Shown: positions 17,618 through 27,284 of the stretch, one piece after another
Layout: each line of letters starts with the position of its first letter
Numbering within the stretch: the first letter of the stretch is position 1
Source: Bacillota bacterium
GTDB taxonomy: Bacteria; Bacillota; Clostridia; Christensenellales; SZUA-584
Assembly (NCBI GenBank): GCA_023397655.1
Contig: JAEWTW010000032.1
Coordinates: 1 to 64,000 of the forward strand
Length of the DNA: 64,000 nt
Direction: 5' to 3'
Made by a program: the position numbers and the translations under genes
Notes under the pieces: generated by a model
Database searches by the model: none
Seen by the model: the letters and a program-made list of their open reading frames with translations, nothing else
Told to the model about the DNA's origin: nothing

Positions 17618-19290
17618 CAGCCCGCCTCTTTCACGAACAGATACCAATTCGGTATTGTCCAAAATATGGTTCTGTCCCTCAGTCCGTTGGATATATTGAT
17701 ATTCGCTTTATATAACAGAGCGTTGGATCGGAAATACAGGCCGATGTGCGGCATTGATTTCAGAAAATGATCTTCCATTGCGAGATATGATTCCTTCATC
17801 GAAACATCATCAACAGCTGAATTGCAGTTTTGCAGCAAAGTGTCCATTTCCGTGTCGGCAAACCGGCCATAATTGCGCGCACCGTTTGTACCCACCAGCC
17901 CGGACACATCAGGATTCACATCCATATAAAATGTACACAGCGCCAGATCAAACGTACCTGAATCCAGGCTTTGCTTATGAACGTCCTTGTCCACTTCACT
18001 GATTGTCACATTCATGCCGCAGTTTTTAAGCTGCGCCGCAATATTTTCTGCCACATCACGCCGGTAGGGATCCTCGTTATTTGTGGATATTAACAGCGTA
18101 AATTGTAGCTCGGTGATCTGATCACCATTCACTTTCTCGACAATGCCGTTCTCATCACGATCCTTCCAACCAGACAGCTCCAATAGTTCCATTGCCTTTT
18201 GCCGGTTGAACTCATATATGTTGGATGATCCGCCGGAAAGAAAAGAATCCGGCGGGACGGGATAGTCTACAGCCACAGCATGACCCAGAAGCGCCTTTGA
18301 TATGATGTCGCGTTTATCAAGCGCATAGGCTACAGCCTGTCGTAAATTGACATCCTGAAACAGACCGCTGGTGTTAGGTACCAAACAGTCATAATATTGC
18401 GTCATGTAATCGACGTAGTCCACTTCTTCAAACTTTTGATAGGTATCCACCGTCAGCTCGGAGGTTGTCACAATATCGATCAGGTTTTGCTCAAACGAAC
18501 TCATTTCTGCATCATGGTCCGGAAGCCCCACAACGTTCAGCTTTTGAAGATATGGCTGCTGCTTCCACCAGGCCGGATTGGGTTCGAGCGTCAAACCATC
18601 GGGCATATTATACGAGGAAACGAGATACGAACCCGTTCCAATGGGCGAAGATGAATCGATATTGTTGGAGTTGCTGTAGCTCTTGCACAACACCGGAAAA
18701 GTCATGAAATACAGCGCTGCGTTACCCGGCTCCGAGAGCGTGACAGACAGCGTATAAGGGTCCAAAGCCGCATAGCTCACGATCTTGCTGTTATAAACCG
18801 CGTATGGCGAGTCGGCTGTCGTATAGGTTTTTATTTGGTCAATCGTATAAAGCAAATCTGCCGAAGTAAACTCTCCATTATCCTTTTGCCATTTGACGCC
18901 CTTTCTGAGCGTAAATGTCCAGACAGTATTGGTCTCATCATGGGACCACGTCTCCACCAGCTCCGGCTGAAATTTACCGTCTACGGCTATTCGGATGGGT
19001 TTCTCATAAATGAGTGAAAAATAGTTGTACAGTTCGACATTTTTCACCTTCAACGGGTTGTATGACGTACCTTCTTTATTGGGTATAGCAAACGTTATTT
19101 CACCACCCGATGTGGGAACAGGCTCCTCAATGACTGGTGGCAATGTGTACTTGGGTATGGGCGTCTGGGTTGCGGATACCGCTTCTCCGTCATTGGAACC
19201 ACATCCAGAGGAAAACAGCAGAATGCTCAGCGATAGTACGCCAACGAAGATACGCTTAAAATACGTCATATAATTTTTTGTATATTTCAT
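17617..19290 (-). CDS. Peptide ABC transporter substrate-binding lipoprotein
   Basis: A 557-residue SBP_bac_5 family protein anchored outside the membrane. The signal peptide ends in lipobox FSSGC (Cys about 30). The family motifs VETWSHDETNTVWTFTLRKGVKWQ and LRQAVAYALDKRDII are clear. It probably binds an oligopeptide. No permease or ATPase gene is next to it; instead it lies inside a polA-coaE-slt-trmH run, overlapping slt by 35 bp at its start and trmH by 1 bp at its end. Either it borrows a permease from elsewhere or it has a sensing role. Confidence 0.9.
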   Translation of the reverse strand: MKYTKNYMTYFKRIFVGVLSLSILLFSSGCGSNDGEAVSATQTPIPKYTLPPVIEEPVPTSGGEITFAIPNKEGTSYNPLKVKNVELYNYFSLIYEKPIRIAVDGKFQPELVETWSHDETNTVWTFTLRKGVKWQKDNGEFTSADLLYTIDQIKTYTTADSPYAVYNSKIVSYAALDPYTLSVTLSEPGNAALYFMTFPVLCKSYSNSNNIDSSSPIGTGSYLVSSYNMPDGLTLEPNPAWWKQQPYLQKLNVVGLPDHDAEMSSFEQNLIDIVTTSELTVDTYQKFEEVDYVDYMTQYYDCLVPNTSGLFQDVNLRQAVAYALDKRDIISKALLGHAVAVDYPVPPDSFLSGGSSNIYEFNRQKAMELLELSGWKDRDENGIVEKVNGDQITELQFTLLISTNNEDPYRRDVAENIAAQLKNCGMNVTISEVDKDVHKQSLDSGTFDLALCTFYMDVNPDVSGLVGTNGARNYGRFADTEMDTLLQNCNSAVDDVSMKESYLAMEDHFLKSMPHIGLYFRSNALLYKANINISNGLRDRTIFWTIPNWYLFVKEAG

Positions 19291-19840
19291 AGCGTTTCTC
19301 GATTCTGATCAGATAATTCTCTGTCTCGGCATGCTCGATTTTTACGAGCTCACCGTCTTCGATCCATTCCTTTACGTTGCCCGGTCCTGCGTTATACGCA
19401 GCGAACACCTTCTGCAGGTCTCCGTCAAACATTTCGCACAAATATGATAAATACCAGCATCCTAATCGTATATTGACATCGGGTTCCCAAAGCCGGTCTG
19501 ACGCATAGTCTTCCATTCCGATCTTTTCGGCTGCCCATGCGCCCGTATCCGGCAATATCTGCATCAAGCCGACTGCACCCTTTCTCGATTCCGCCTTCTC
19601 ATTGAACCGGCTTTCCGTATTTATAACAGCTGCAATGTGGTACTCGTCCAATCCATAGTTTGTCAGCGAATACTCCGCACAGTATTTCTTGATTATATCC
19701 TCATGCTCAAGCGGGAAATATTTATCTATACCGATTCTAAGAGTAAGTGCTGCTGCCCAAACAAGAATCAGACACAGAACCGTCCAAACCTTTCTGCCTT
19801 TCGCCGGCAGTTCATAATCCCGCCGTCTTCTTCTGCCCAT
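19256..19840 (-). CDS. Membrane-anchored lytic transglycosylase (SLT domain)
   Basis: A 194-residue protein with an N-terminal transmembrane anchor (VLCLILVWAAALTLRIG) and a lysozyme-like SLT domain. It cleaves peptidoglycan glycan strands with anhydro-sugar formation. The catalytic Glu is in AAVINTESRFNEKAES, followed by GAVGLMQILPDTGAWAA and AAYNAGPGNVKEWI, all typical. It begins 6 bp after coaE ends, in the same operon. Confidence 0.95.
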   Translation of the reverse strand: MGRRRRRDYELPAKGRKVWTVLCLILVWAAALTLRIGIDKYFPLEHEDIIKKYCAEYSLTNYGLDEYHIAAVINTESRFNEKAESRKGAVGLMQILPDTGAWAAEKIGMEDYASDRLWEPDVNIRLGCWYLSYLCEMFDGDLQKVFAAYNAGPGNVKEWIEDGELVKIEHAETENYLIRIEKRYEIYKKLYDVF

Positions 19841-19846
19841 ATATCA

Positions 19847-20437
19847 TCACCTCGTGTAATTGCTTTTACTCAGGATTAAATCTATTTTTTTATGTAATTC
19901 TTCCACCGAACCGTTGTTTTCTATCACTTCGTCCGCGTATTGCCGCATGTCTTTATCACTCATCTGATTTTGGATCCGTCGCTGCACCTCTTCACGAGTG
20001 ACTGCATCTCGCCTAATTACACGGCTGATGCGCGTTTGCGTATCGGCAACAACGAGCCAGACATAATCCACTTTCCTATCCATACCGGACTGTATCAACA
20101 GCGCCGCATCCAGAAAAACCCTGCCGCCGAGCTGTTTTGCCTGCTCAAACATTGCCGATATAATAATCGGGTGGAGCAGGCCATTCAACTTCGTCACCCG
20201 TTCGGGATCGCCAAACACGTACGCTGCCAGTTTTTTTCGGTTCAACTCTCCATCCGGAAGGAAATAATCATCACCGAAATGTTGGCGCAATGCGGCAGCC
20301 CCCGGCTGTCCGGGCTGTACGACTTCCTTTGCGGTCTCGTCTGCACAGATGACCGCCTCGCCACGCGCGCGCAAATATTCCGTCACGGCGGATTTTCCTG
20401 AACCAATACCGCCGGTAATGCCGATCAACATGTTCAT
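19847..20437 (-). CDS. coaE: Dephospho-CoA kinase
   Basis: A 196-residue enzyme for the last step of coenzyme A synthesis. The P-loop GITGGIGSGKS is at the N terminus, followed by DADETAKE-like CADETAKEVVQPGQPG and LDAALLIQSGMD. The ATG at 20437 overlaps the polA stop codon (ATGA). polA-coaE-slt is a common Clostridial gene order. Confidence 0.95.
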   Translation of the reverse strand: MNMLIGITGGIGSGKSAVTEYLRARGEAVICADETAKEVVQPGQPGAAALRQHFGDDYFLPDGELNRKKLAAYVFGDPERVTKLNGLLHPIIISAMFEQAKQLGGRVFLDAALLIQSGMDRKVDYVWLVVADTQTRISRVIRRDAVTREEVQRRIQNQMSDKDMRQYADEVIENNGSVEELHKKIDLILSKSNYTR

Positions 20438-22983
20438 TTGGCGTCCAGCCAATTGTCGCCCACAGCCACCTGCGCCTCAAAGGGAACGTCGAGCACATAG
20501 GCTGTTTCCATGCATTCCTTCAGCAGAGCGCTCACTGCGCTGACCTCGTCTTCCGCTGCGTCTATTACCAGTTCGTCGTGCACCTGCAGTATGAGCCGAG
20601 AGTTGTAGTTGCCTTCACGGAGTTTGTTCCACACATCGATCATCGCCAGCTTGATCACGTCTGCAGCTGTGCCCTGTATCGGCGTGTTGAGCGCGGCGCG
20701 TTCACCAAAGGAACGGACGTTGTAGTTGCTGGAACGCAGCTCCGGCAGATAACGCCGGCGCCCCAGCATGGTGGTCACATACCCGTCCTGTTTGGCGCGG
20801 GCAATGATCTCGTCCATATACTGCCTGACGCCCGGAAAACGTGCGAAATAACGGCTGATGTAACCGGCAGCCTTCTTGACAGGTATATTCAAATTCCGTG
20901 CCAGACCGAAATCGCTGATGCCATAGACGATACCAAAATTGACCGCTTTGGCGCTGCGCCGCATATCCGGCGTGACTTCGTCTACCGGAACGCCGAAAAC
21001 CTCTGACGCTGTGCGTGTATGTATATCCACGCCGGAAGTAAAGGCTTCCTTCATTACCTCGTCACCTGATATGGACGCCAGTATGCGCAGCTCGATTTGA
21101 GAATAGTCCGCCGACACCAGCTTCCTTTCCGGTTTTGACGGCAGAAACAACCTGCGAATTTCGCGTCCTTCCTGTGTTCGCACCGGGATGTTCTGCAGGT
21201 TGGGATCCTTGCTGGATATGCGCCCCGTAACAGTGGAAATTTGTACAAATGTAGTATGAACAAAGCCATCGCTGTCTGCAATCTTTTTGAGCCCGTCCAG
21301 ATATGTGCTTTTCAGTTTTGTCAGCCGACGGTACTCGATCAGCTTTTCAATCACCGGGTGCTTATCTATGAGCCCTTCCAACACAGCAATATCCGTGGAA
21401 TAGCCTGTCTTGCTTTTCTTACCCGACGGCAGCTTCAGCTGTTCGAACAGCACCTGCCCTAGCTGCTTCGTTGAATTGATATTAAATTCACCGCAGCTGC
21501 ATAGTGCATAAATCTCAACTGTCAGGCTGTCTATCTGCGCCGTCAGCTTGTCGTCGTACGCTTGAAGCTCGTCAAGGTCTATACGGAATCCCGTTCGCTC
21601 CATATCCAGCAGTACACGCGTGAGCGGCGCTTCAATATCTTTATAAACGTGCCACGATCCGTCCTTATTGAGCTTTGCCGTCTGAGCCTTATACAGCCCC
21701 GCGATCGCGGCGGCGCTGCCGCCCAATCCATAGTTTTCTGCCAGTGCGGTCAATGAAAGCCCCGCTGCTCCCGGGTTTATCACATACTCCGCCAGTGCTG
21801 TGTCAAAAAGCACGCCATTCAGCGCGATGCCGTAATCACAGAGCATGGCGGACACCTGCTTGGCATCATGGAACAGTTTGGGCGTATCCGCGTCCTCCAG
21901 CATTGGCTTAAGCGATTTTAGCACAGCTTCGAAAGAAAATTCGGTATTCAGCAGCGAATGCTCGGTCGTTATTCTGACCTCACTGTTTTCGGAACTGGCG
22001 ATAGTCAGATTATCACCGAAAGATATGGCGATGAACTCCTTATCCTGCGATTCGCTAATGAAACTCTCAAGCGCCGAAATTGATTGCACAGGTACAGTAT
22101 CCACCTGTACTTTCGCCGGTGCAGGCGGCAGAATCCGCTTGATCAGTGAGAAGAATTCCAGATTTGAAAACACATCACGGGCTACTTCGCCGGTCATGCC
22201 GCTGAAAGACAAGTTGTCCAGCGAGATATCCAGCGGAACAGCCTTATCGATCGTGGCCAATTGGCGGCTCAGATAAGCCAATTCCCTGTTATCCGTCAGC
22301 TTGTCCTTGAGTTTGCCCTTCACCTCTTCAATGTGGTCATAAACGCTGTCCATCGTACCATATGCGTACAGCAGCGTGAGCGCCGTCTTTTCCCCGACAC
22401 CGGGGACTCCAGGTATATTATCCGAACTGTCACCCATAAAACCCTTGAGATCGATGATCTGAGCTGGCTGCAAACCATAGCTTTCATGAAGTTTCTCCAG
22501 ATCGAAAATGTCGATCTCGCTGACGCCTTTCCGTGTCAGCAGCACACGGCAACTTTCGGAAATCAGCTGAAACGAATCCTTGTCTCCCGTAAGCAGCAGT
22601 GCATCCATACCGTTCTCTGTCGCCAAACCGGCCAGCATTCCCAGTATGTCGTCCGCTTCATAACCGTCCTTTTCAAGCACAGCGACGCCAAGTCCATTCA
22701 ACGCGTCTTTCAGAGTATTGAACTGTGGTATCAGTTCAGAAGGTGTTGGCTTTCTTGTTCCTTTATATTCTTGAAACACCTCGTGGCGAAACGTCTTCCC
22801 TTTTTTATCGAAGGCTATAGCCAGGTAATCCGGCTTATGCGTTGTGACCGCGTTGATCAGCATAGAAAAAAAACCGTATACGGCATTCGTATACTCACCA
22901 TCCGCTTTTGTCAGCAATGGAAGCGCATGAAAAGCCCGGTGCATCAGACTGTTGCCATCTACGGCCATTAATGTTTTTTTCAT
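20434..22983 (-). CDS. polA: DNA polymerase I
   Basis: An 849-residue family A polymerase for Okazaki fragment processing and repair. The ATG at 22983 has AGGAG 5 nt upstream; an ATG 24 nt earlier lies at the predicted transcript start. Domains: 5'-3' exonuclease (about 1-285; TGDKDSFQL, KGFMGDSSDNIPGVPGVGEKTA), an inactive-looking 3'-5' exonuclease domain and the polymerase domain with DYSQIELRILA, RRSAKAVNFGIVYG and QVHDELV. The proofreading DxE motif is missing where FIAISFGDN stands, as in Bacillus and Thermus PolA. Confidence 0.97.
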   Translation of the reverse strand: MKKTLMAVDGNSLMHRAFHALPLLTKADGEYTNAVYGFFSMLINAVTTHKPDYLAIAFDKKGKTFRHEVFQEYKGTRKPTPSELIPQFNTLKDALNGLGVAVLEKDGYEADDILGMLAGLATENGMDALLLTGDKDSFQLISESCRVLLTRKGVSEIDIFDLEKLHESYGLQPAQIIDLKGFMGDSSDNIPGVPGVGEKTALTLLYAYGTMDSVYDHIEEVKGKLKDKLTDNRELAYLSRQLATIDKAVPLDISLDNLSFSGMTGEVARDVFSNLEFFSLIKRILPPAPAKVQVDTVPVQSISALESFISESQDKEFIAISFGDNLTIASSENSEVRITTEHSLLNTEFSFEAVLKSLKPMLEDADTPKLFHDAKQVSAMLCDYGIALNGVLFDTALAEYVINPGAAGLSLTALAENYGLGGSAAAIAGLYKAQTAKLNKDGSWHVYKDIEAPLTRVLLDMERTGFRIDLDELQAYDDKLTAQIDSLTVEIYALCSCGEFNINSTKQLGQVLFEQLKLPSGKKSKTGYSTDIAVLEGLIDKHPVIEKLIEYRRLTKLKSTYLDGLKKIADSDGFVHTTFVQISTVTGRISSKDPNLQNIPVRTQEGREIRRLFLPSKPERKLVSADYSQIELRILASISGDEVMKEAFTSGVDIHTRTASEVFGVPVDEVTPDMRRSAKAVNFGIVYGISDFGLARNLNIPVKKAAGYISRYFARFPGVRQYMDEIIARAKQDGYVTTMLGRRRYLPELRSSNYNVRSFGERAALNTPIQGTAADVIKLAMIDVWNKLREGNYNSRLILQVHDELVIDAAEDEVSAVSALLKECMETAYVLDVPFEAQVAVGDNWLDAK

Positions 22984-23014
22984 TTTGTCTCCTGACAGAA
23001 AATCCATACTGTAA

Positions 23015-23043
23015 AGTATAGTTTATTGTATCTTCATATGCAA
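23015..23043 (-). promoter_or_regulatory. polA operon promoter
   Basis: TTGCAT (23038-23043), a 17-bp spacer and TATACT (23015-23020) on the minus strand. The implied start near 23008 supports the downstream ATG for polA. Confidence 0.72.
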
Positions 23044-23082
23044 CAGGTTTATCTGGTTTGACATTGTTATAAACCGATGGGC

Positions 23083-23111
23083 AAAAAAAGAGTCGCGATT
23101 TGCATCACGAC
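23083..23111 (-). terminator. Terminator after ispH-S1
   Basis: GTCGTGAT pairs with ATCGCGAC around a 4-nt loop on the minus strand, followed by TCTTTTTTT. It ends the hutP-cmk-plsC-ispH operon. Confidence 0.88.
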
Positions 23112-23187
23112 CAATGTAAAGGGGGTCTTAATATATTTTGTGAGGTCACTTATAATTATTACCAGAATCCCATCAATTATTCAAGAG

Positions 23188-25434
23188 TTAATCGTCTTTT
23201 TTAGGAAAAAAGTCCGCCAACGATATTGTTGACTCCTGAACCGGCGGGATTTCGTAATGGAAATCATCTTCTCTTTCGAATTCCACTTTCTTTTCAACCA
23301 CGCGTTCCTCAACGGGCATCAAAGCGCGGCGCGACAGGCTGATCTTGCGTTTTTCAGCATTAACCTCAAGCACCTTGGCTTCAACCTCGTCACCGATACG
23401 CAGTTCATCCTCCACCCTTTCGAGGCGGTGTGTGGATATTTGCGAAATATGGATCAGGCCGTCCACCATAGGTTCGATCTGAACGAAAGCACCGAAAGGC
23501 ACGATGCGCACCACTTTGCCCTTGATAATATCGCCGGCCTGGTACTTCTCGCTTACGAGATCCCACGGCTTGGGTTGAAGCTGCTTATAACCCAGAGCGA
23601 TCTTCTTCTTGGCAGGTTCAACATTCAGAATGACAAGCTCCAGTTCCTGTCCTTCAGAAACCACATCAGACGGATGCTTAACGCGAGACCAAGCCATATC
23701 AGAGATATGGAGCAGTCCATCTACGCCGCCGACGTCTACAAACGCGCCAAAATCGGTCAAACGCTTCACAACGCCAGTCACATGCTCGCCCTTAGTAAAG
23801 TTTTCCCAAAGCTGCTTCTCTTTTTCCTTCTTGTCCCGGAGCAGCACGCTCTTGTGGGATGCGACCAGACGCTCCTGCTTCTTATCAGCGTCAATCAGAG
23901 TGACTTCGATCTCTTGTCCCTCAAACTGTTTTAAATCCTCAACATACTTCAAAGAAAGGTGTGAAGCGGGGATAAACGCGCTGTAACCTTCGATCTTTGT
24001 CGTAACGCCGCCTTTTACAGCTTTCTTGATAACGCACTTGTAGAGCAAATCTGTCCCGACGTTCTCCTGTATCTTTACCCAGTTCAGTTTCTTTTCTACA
24101 CGTTTTCTTGAGAGGAGGACATTGCCTTCGCCATCGTTTAAGCTGATGACTTCTGCTTCAATTTCGTCGCCGATATTGAAGTGATCCCTCGGATTGATGT
24201 CCATCATCGACAGTTCGTTCTTCTGTATGATGCCGTCTGATTTGTATCCAATATTAACACAAACATCTTCATCCGTAATCTGAACGATATTGCCCTTGAC
24301 GACCTGTCCTTTTTTCAGACGAACGACTTTCTCCAGCCCTTCGAGAAACTCATCTTTTTCAGTTGCGGGCTTATCAGCCACAGCCGGGGCTTCTTCGGTT
24401 TCCGTCGCGACATCCTCCACGGGGGCATCCAGCACATCAGAATCGTCTGTTGTTTCTGCTGTTTCTTCGATTTCCTCCTGCGTTGATTCCTGAACCGCTT
24501 CCGGCTCATTCACGGCAGACACCTCTTCAGCACCTCCGCTGATGTCCGCCACGTCGCTGGCTGCTGTCTCCTGGCCAGGAATTTCCTCGCCATCGACCGG
24601 CAGCACTTTCTCATTTTCACTCATGTAGTCAAAAACCTCCCTAATCATCGTATCCGGCGTTGATGCACCGGCGACAATGCCTATTATATCACCTAAACAC
24701 ATTTTTTCAAGTAATAGTTCACTTTTATGCTCAATATGATAGACATTTTCGCAATGCTCGCAACATAATTCATAAAGCTTCCGTGTATTGGAGCTGGATC
24801 TTCCTCCGACAACGATCATTGTATCAGCTATTTTCGCGATCTGAGCCGCTTCCTGCTGGCGCAGTTGGGTCGCTGAGCAGATGCTCATAAAAGGAATGAT
24901 ATGATCAACACGCGTTTCAAGGGAAGACAGCATACGATTCCATTTTTCCTGTGTAATCGTTGTCTGCGCGACGACAACCGCTTCATTCATATGCGGCAAC
25001 GCGGTGACCTCTTCCTCGCTGTAGACGGTCATTGCACCTTTACCAGCCCACCCGATTGTACCAATGACTTCAGGATGTCCTTTTTCTCCTATTATTATGA
25101 CTGGCTGCTGTAAATCAGCCGCCTTGCGCACACGTTCATGAATTCGTTTGACAAACGGGCAGGTCGCATCAATAAAATCAATTTCATGGCTTTTCAGCGC
25201 CTGGTAAACCTCCGGCGCTGCACCGTGAGAACGAATAACGACAGTGGTACCTGGCTGTGCTTCCTCCACGTGCCGAATGCATCTTACCCCCCTGCTCTCG
25301 AGAGATTTGACGACATCTTCATTATGAATGAGCGGTCCCAGTGTTGCGATGTTTTCCTCAATATGAGCTTCTACCGCATCGACTGCTCTTTTTACGCCGA
25401 AGCAAAAGCCGGCGTGCTCAGCCAGAATAACCAA
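23188..25434 (-). CDS. ispH: IspH (HMBPP reductase) fused to ribosomal protein S1
   Basis: A 748-residue two-part protein. Residues about 1-280 are IspH, the last enzyme of the MEP isoprenoid pathway, with the three Fe-S cysteines in GFCFGVKRA, DATCPFVK and SICSATQ. An acidic linker (about 285-360) leads to four S1 RNA-binding repeats, the last two with the classic GAFVDVGGVDGLLHIS and GAFVQIEPMVDGLIHIS. This fusion is known in Clostridia. The start is TTG with AAGGAG 6 nt upstream. Confidence 0.96.
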   Translation of the reverse strand: MVILAEHAGFCFGVKRAVDAVEAHIEENIATLGPLIHNEDVVKSLESRGVRCIRHVEEAQPGTTVVIRSHGAAPEVYQALKSHEIDFIDATCPFVKRIHERVRKAADLQQPVIIIGEKGHPEVIGTIGWAGKGAMTVYSEEEVTALPHMNEAVVVAQTTITQEKWNRMLSSLETRVDHIIPFMSICSATQLRQQEAAQIAKIADTMIVVGGRSSSNTRKLYELCCEHCENVYHIEHKSELLLEKMCLGDIIGIVAGASTPDTMIREVFDYMSENEKVLPVDGEEIPGQETAASDVADISGGAEEVSAVNEPEAVQESTQEEIEETAETTDDSDVLDAPVEDVATETEEAPAVADKPATEKDEFLEGLEKVVRLKKGQVVKGNIVQITDEDVCVNIGYKSDGIIQKNELSMMDINPRDHFNIGDEIEAEVISLNDGEGNVLLSRKRVEKKLNWVKIQENVGTDLLYKCVIKKAVKGGVTTKIEGYSAFIPASHLSLKYVEDLKQFEGQEIEVTLIDADKKQERLVASHKSVLLRDKKEKEKQLWENFTKGEHVTGVVKRLTDFGAFVDVGGVDGLLHISDMAWSRVKHPSDVVSEGQELELVILNVEPAKKKIALGYKQLQPKPWDLVSEKYQAGDIIKGKVVRIVPFGAFVQIEPMVDGLIHISQISTHRLERVEDELRIGDEVEAKVLEVNAEKRKISLSRRALMPVEERVVEKKVEFEREDDFHYEIPPVQESTISLADFFPKKDD

Positions 25435-25443
25435 TTCTTCTCC

Positions 25444-26031
25444 TTAAAAAGTTGTATTTCTCAGATCCTTAAGCTTGTCTTCCAAAAAACGTGTAGCTGC
25501 TTCTACCGTGTGCTGGTCGGTTTTGTTGCCGACGTAATCGCTAAGATGAATCGGTTCGCCGATAATCATCTTCATACGTTTAAACAGCTTGTATTGTCCC
25601 TTTATAAATACCGGAATTACAGGTGCGTCGTTTTTCAGAGCAATCATTGCTGTACCCGGTTCAAATCTGTTGATTTCATTCGACTTCACGCGAGTCCCCT
25701 CAGGGAAAATGCCGAACAGCTTGTCGGAACGCAATATTTTAAACGCATGCCGTATGGCGGCCAGATCGCCCTCTCCCCGCCGGACAGGAAATGCCTTAAC
25801 CGCATAAAAAAACATCCTTGCCAGCTTATTTTTAAACAGCTCTATTTTTCCCATCCAGAATATCTGCCGGCGAAAAACCACGGCGATAAACAGAGGGTCC
25901 CACATACTTAAGTGATTGGATATGATGATTGCCTTTCCCTTGTGCCGGGTATTCTTTTTACCGATAATTTTGGGGAGAAAGAGAATATAGATGATGGGCT
26001 TGCCGATGAGTCTTAAAATCTGATAAAGCAT
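25444..26031 (-). CDS. plsC: 1-acyl-sn-glycerol-3-phosphate acyltransferase
   Basis: A 195-residue membrane-associated enzyme that makes phosphatidic acid. Acyltransferase motif I appears as ISNHLSMWDPL (a NHxxxxD variant), motif III as FPEGTRVKS and motif IV as APVIPVFI. AGGAG precedes the ATG, 3 bp after cmk. The cmk-plsC-ispH/S1 order is typical of Clostridia. Confidence 0.94.
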   Translation of the reverse strand: MLYQILRLIGKPIIYILFLPKIIGKKNTRHKGKAIIISNHLSMWDPLFIAVVFRRQIFWMGKIELFKNKLARMFFYAVKAFPVRRGEGDLAAIRHAFKILRSDKLFGIFPEGTRVKSNEINRFEPGTAMIALKNDAPVIPVFIKGQYKLFKRMKMIIGEPIHLSDYVGNKTDQHTVEAATRFLEDKLKDLRNTTF

Positions 26032-26034
26032 GAT

Positions 26035-26697
26035 TCACTCCTGTCTGAGTCTGGACAAAACCGCATCCACAGCCGCGTCAATATCCATGTTCGTCGTATC
26101 AATTAAAACCGCATCCTCCGCTTTTTTGAGCGGAGCCAGAGCGCGGGTTGAATCATTGGCGTCTCTTTGCAGCATCTCTTCCAGAACGCTGTCCAAGCTC
26201 TTTTCGATGCCTTTTGACAATAGCTCCAAGTGTCGGCGGCGGGCGCGCTCTTTCGCATCAGCCGTCACATAAAACTTGTGCGGTGAATCGGGCAGCACAT
26301 AGGTTCCAATATCCCGGCCATCCAGCACAACGTCGTATTGTGCGGCCACCTCGCGCTGCATCGCGACCAGCTTTTGGCGCACACAGGGCAGTGCGGAAAT
26401 ATCAGACGCAGCCGTTGACATCTCTGGAGTGCGGATGAACGGCATCACATTAACACCGTCCAAAATCATCTGCTGCTCGCCATCCTCATACGCTGTCTTC
26501 AAGTCGGCATCAGCCAAAAGGCGTTCTACCTGCGGCTCATCCTTTGCGTTAATGCCCGCTTTCACAGCCGCGTACGCGACGGCGCGATACATGGCGCCCG
26601 TATCAAGATAATGAATACTGAGCGCTTTTGCGACCGCTTTGGCCAACGTGCTTTTACCGGCTCCTGCCGGCCCGTCCATCGCGATATTGATCATCAA
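26035..26697 (-). CDS. cmk: Cytidylate kinase
   Basis: A 220-residue nucleotide kinase that phosphorylates CMP and dCMP. The P-loop AMDGPAGAGKSTLAKAVAKAL, YLDTGAMYRAVAYAA and DGRDIGTYVLPD are diagnostic. The start ATG overlaps the stop of the upstream hutP-like gene by 4 bp. Confidence 0.97.
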   Translation of the reverse strand: MMINIAMDGPAGAGKSTLAKAVAKALSIHYLDTGAMYRAVAYAAVKAGINAKDEPQVERLLADADLKTAYEDGEQQMILDGVNVMPFIRTPEMSTAASDISALPCVRQKLVAMQREVAAQYDVVLDGRDIGTYVLPDSPHKFYVTADAKERARRRHLELLSKGIEKSLDSVLEEMLQRDANDSTRALAPLKKAEDAVLIDTTNMDIDAAVDAVLSRLRQE

Positions 26698-27101
26698 ATC
26701 ACCCTGTGCCCGAGCCCGATGGCAACTTCATTGAGGTGCAGCAGGCCGATGCCAAAGAACATGCCGATTGCCAGATGCTCGCCAAAGCGTGCAATACCGA
26801 TCTTTCCGCCCACATTGAGGCCAATGGCCTTGGAGGTGATCTGTGATATGGCCTCTCGCGTCGCACCGGCGACCGCGCCTTCTTCATGGTGCGTTTCACC
26901 AATAATGTTTTCTCGCTTTGCGGCAACGACACAGCATTCAACGATGCGCATCACAGACGCAAGAAATTCTCCGCCGAAGTCGACGGCTGCCACTCTTATA
27001 TCAACATCGGCATACCGGGCTTTCAGCGCCTTTTCATCTTCTCTGGAAGATGAAAGCGCCAGCCGTATCGCCGCACGGGCCACATCCTTGCTTCCGGGCA
27101 T
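26694..27101 (-). CDS. HutP-family protein
   Basis: A 135-residue protein; the ATG at 27101 has GGAGGG 8 nt upstream, while an ATG 36 nt earlier has no site. The block HHEEGAVAGATREAI and the C-terminal GMFFGIGLLHLNEVAIGLGHRVI resemble HutP, the L-histidine and Mg2+-dependent RNA-binding antiterminator of Bacillus. No hut genes are nearby. It heads the cmk-plsC-ispH/S1 operon, so it may control that operon or a distant transcript. The family call rests on remembered motifs. Confidence 0.72.
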   Translation of the reverse strand: MPGSKDVARAAIRLALSSSREDEKALKARYADVDIRVAAVDFGGEFLASVMRIVECCVVAAKRENIIGETHHEEGAVAGATREAISQITSKAIGLNVGGKIGIARFGEHLAIGMFFGIGLLHLNEVAIGLGHRVI

Positions 27102-27135
27102 AAATCGTACCCTCCCTCTTGTTGTTCCGAAGTTC

Positions 27136-27164
27136 ATTATATTAAATTATCGCAAAATTAACAA
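27136..27164 (-). promoter_or_regulatory. hutP-cmk-plsC-ispH promoter
   Basis: TTGTTA (27159-27164), a 17-bp spacer and a perfect TATAAT (27136-27141) on the minus strand, about 30 nt before the hutP-like ATG. Confidence 0.75.
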
Positions 27165-27284
27165 TAATGAATCTTATATGCATGGGTATTAGAAGTTAAT
27201 CAACCCTTTCAATATGGGTTTTCTTGTATTATTATATATGGAGAGAAATAATATTGCATTATTATATAGTAAGGGGTGCGCTTT

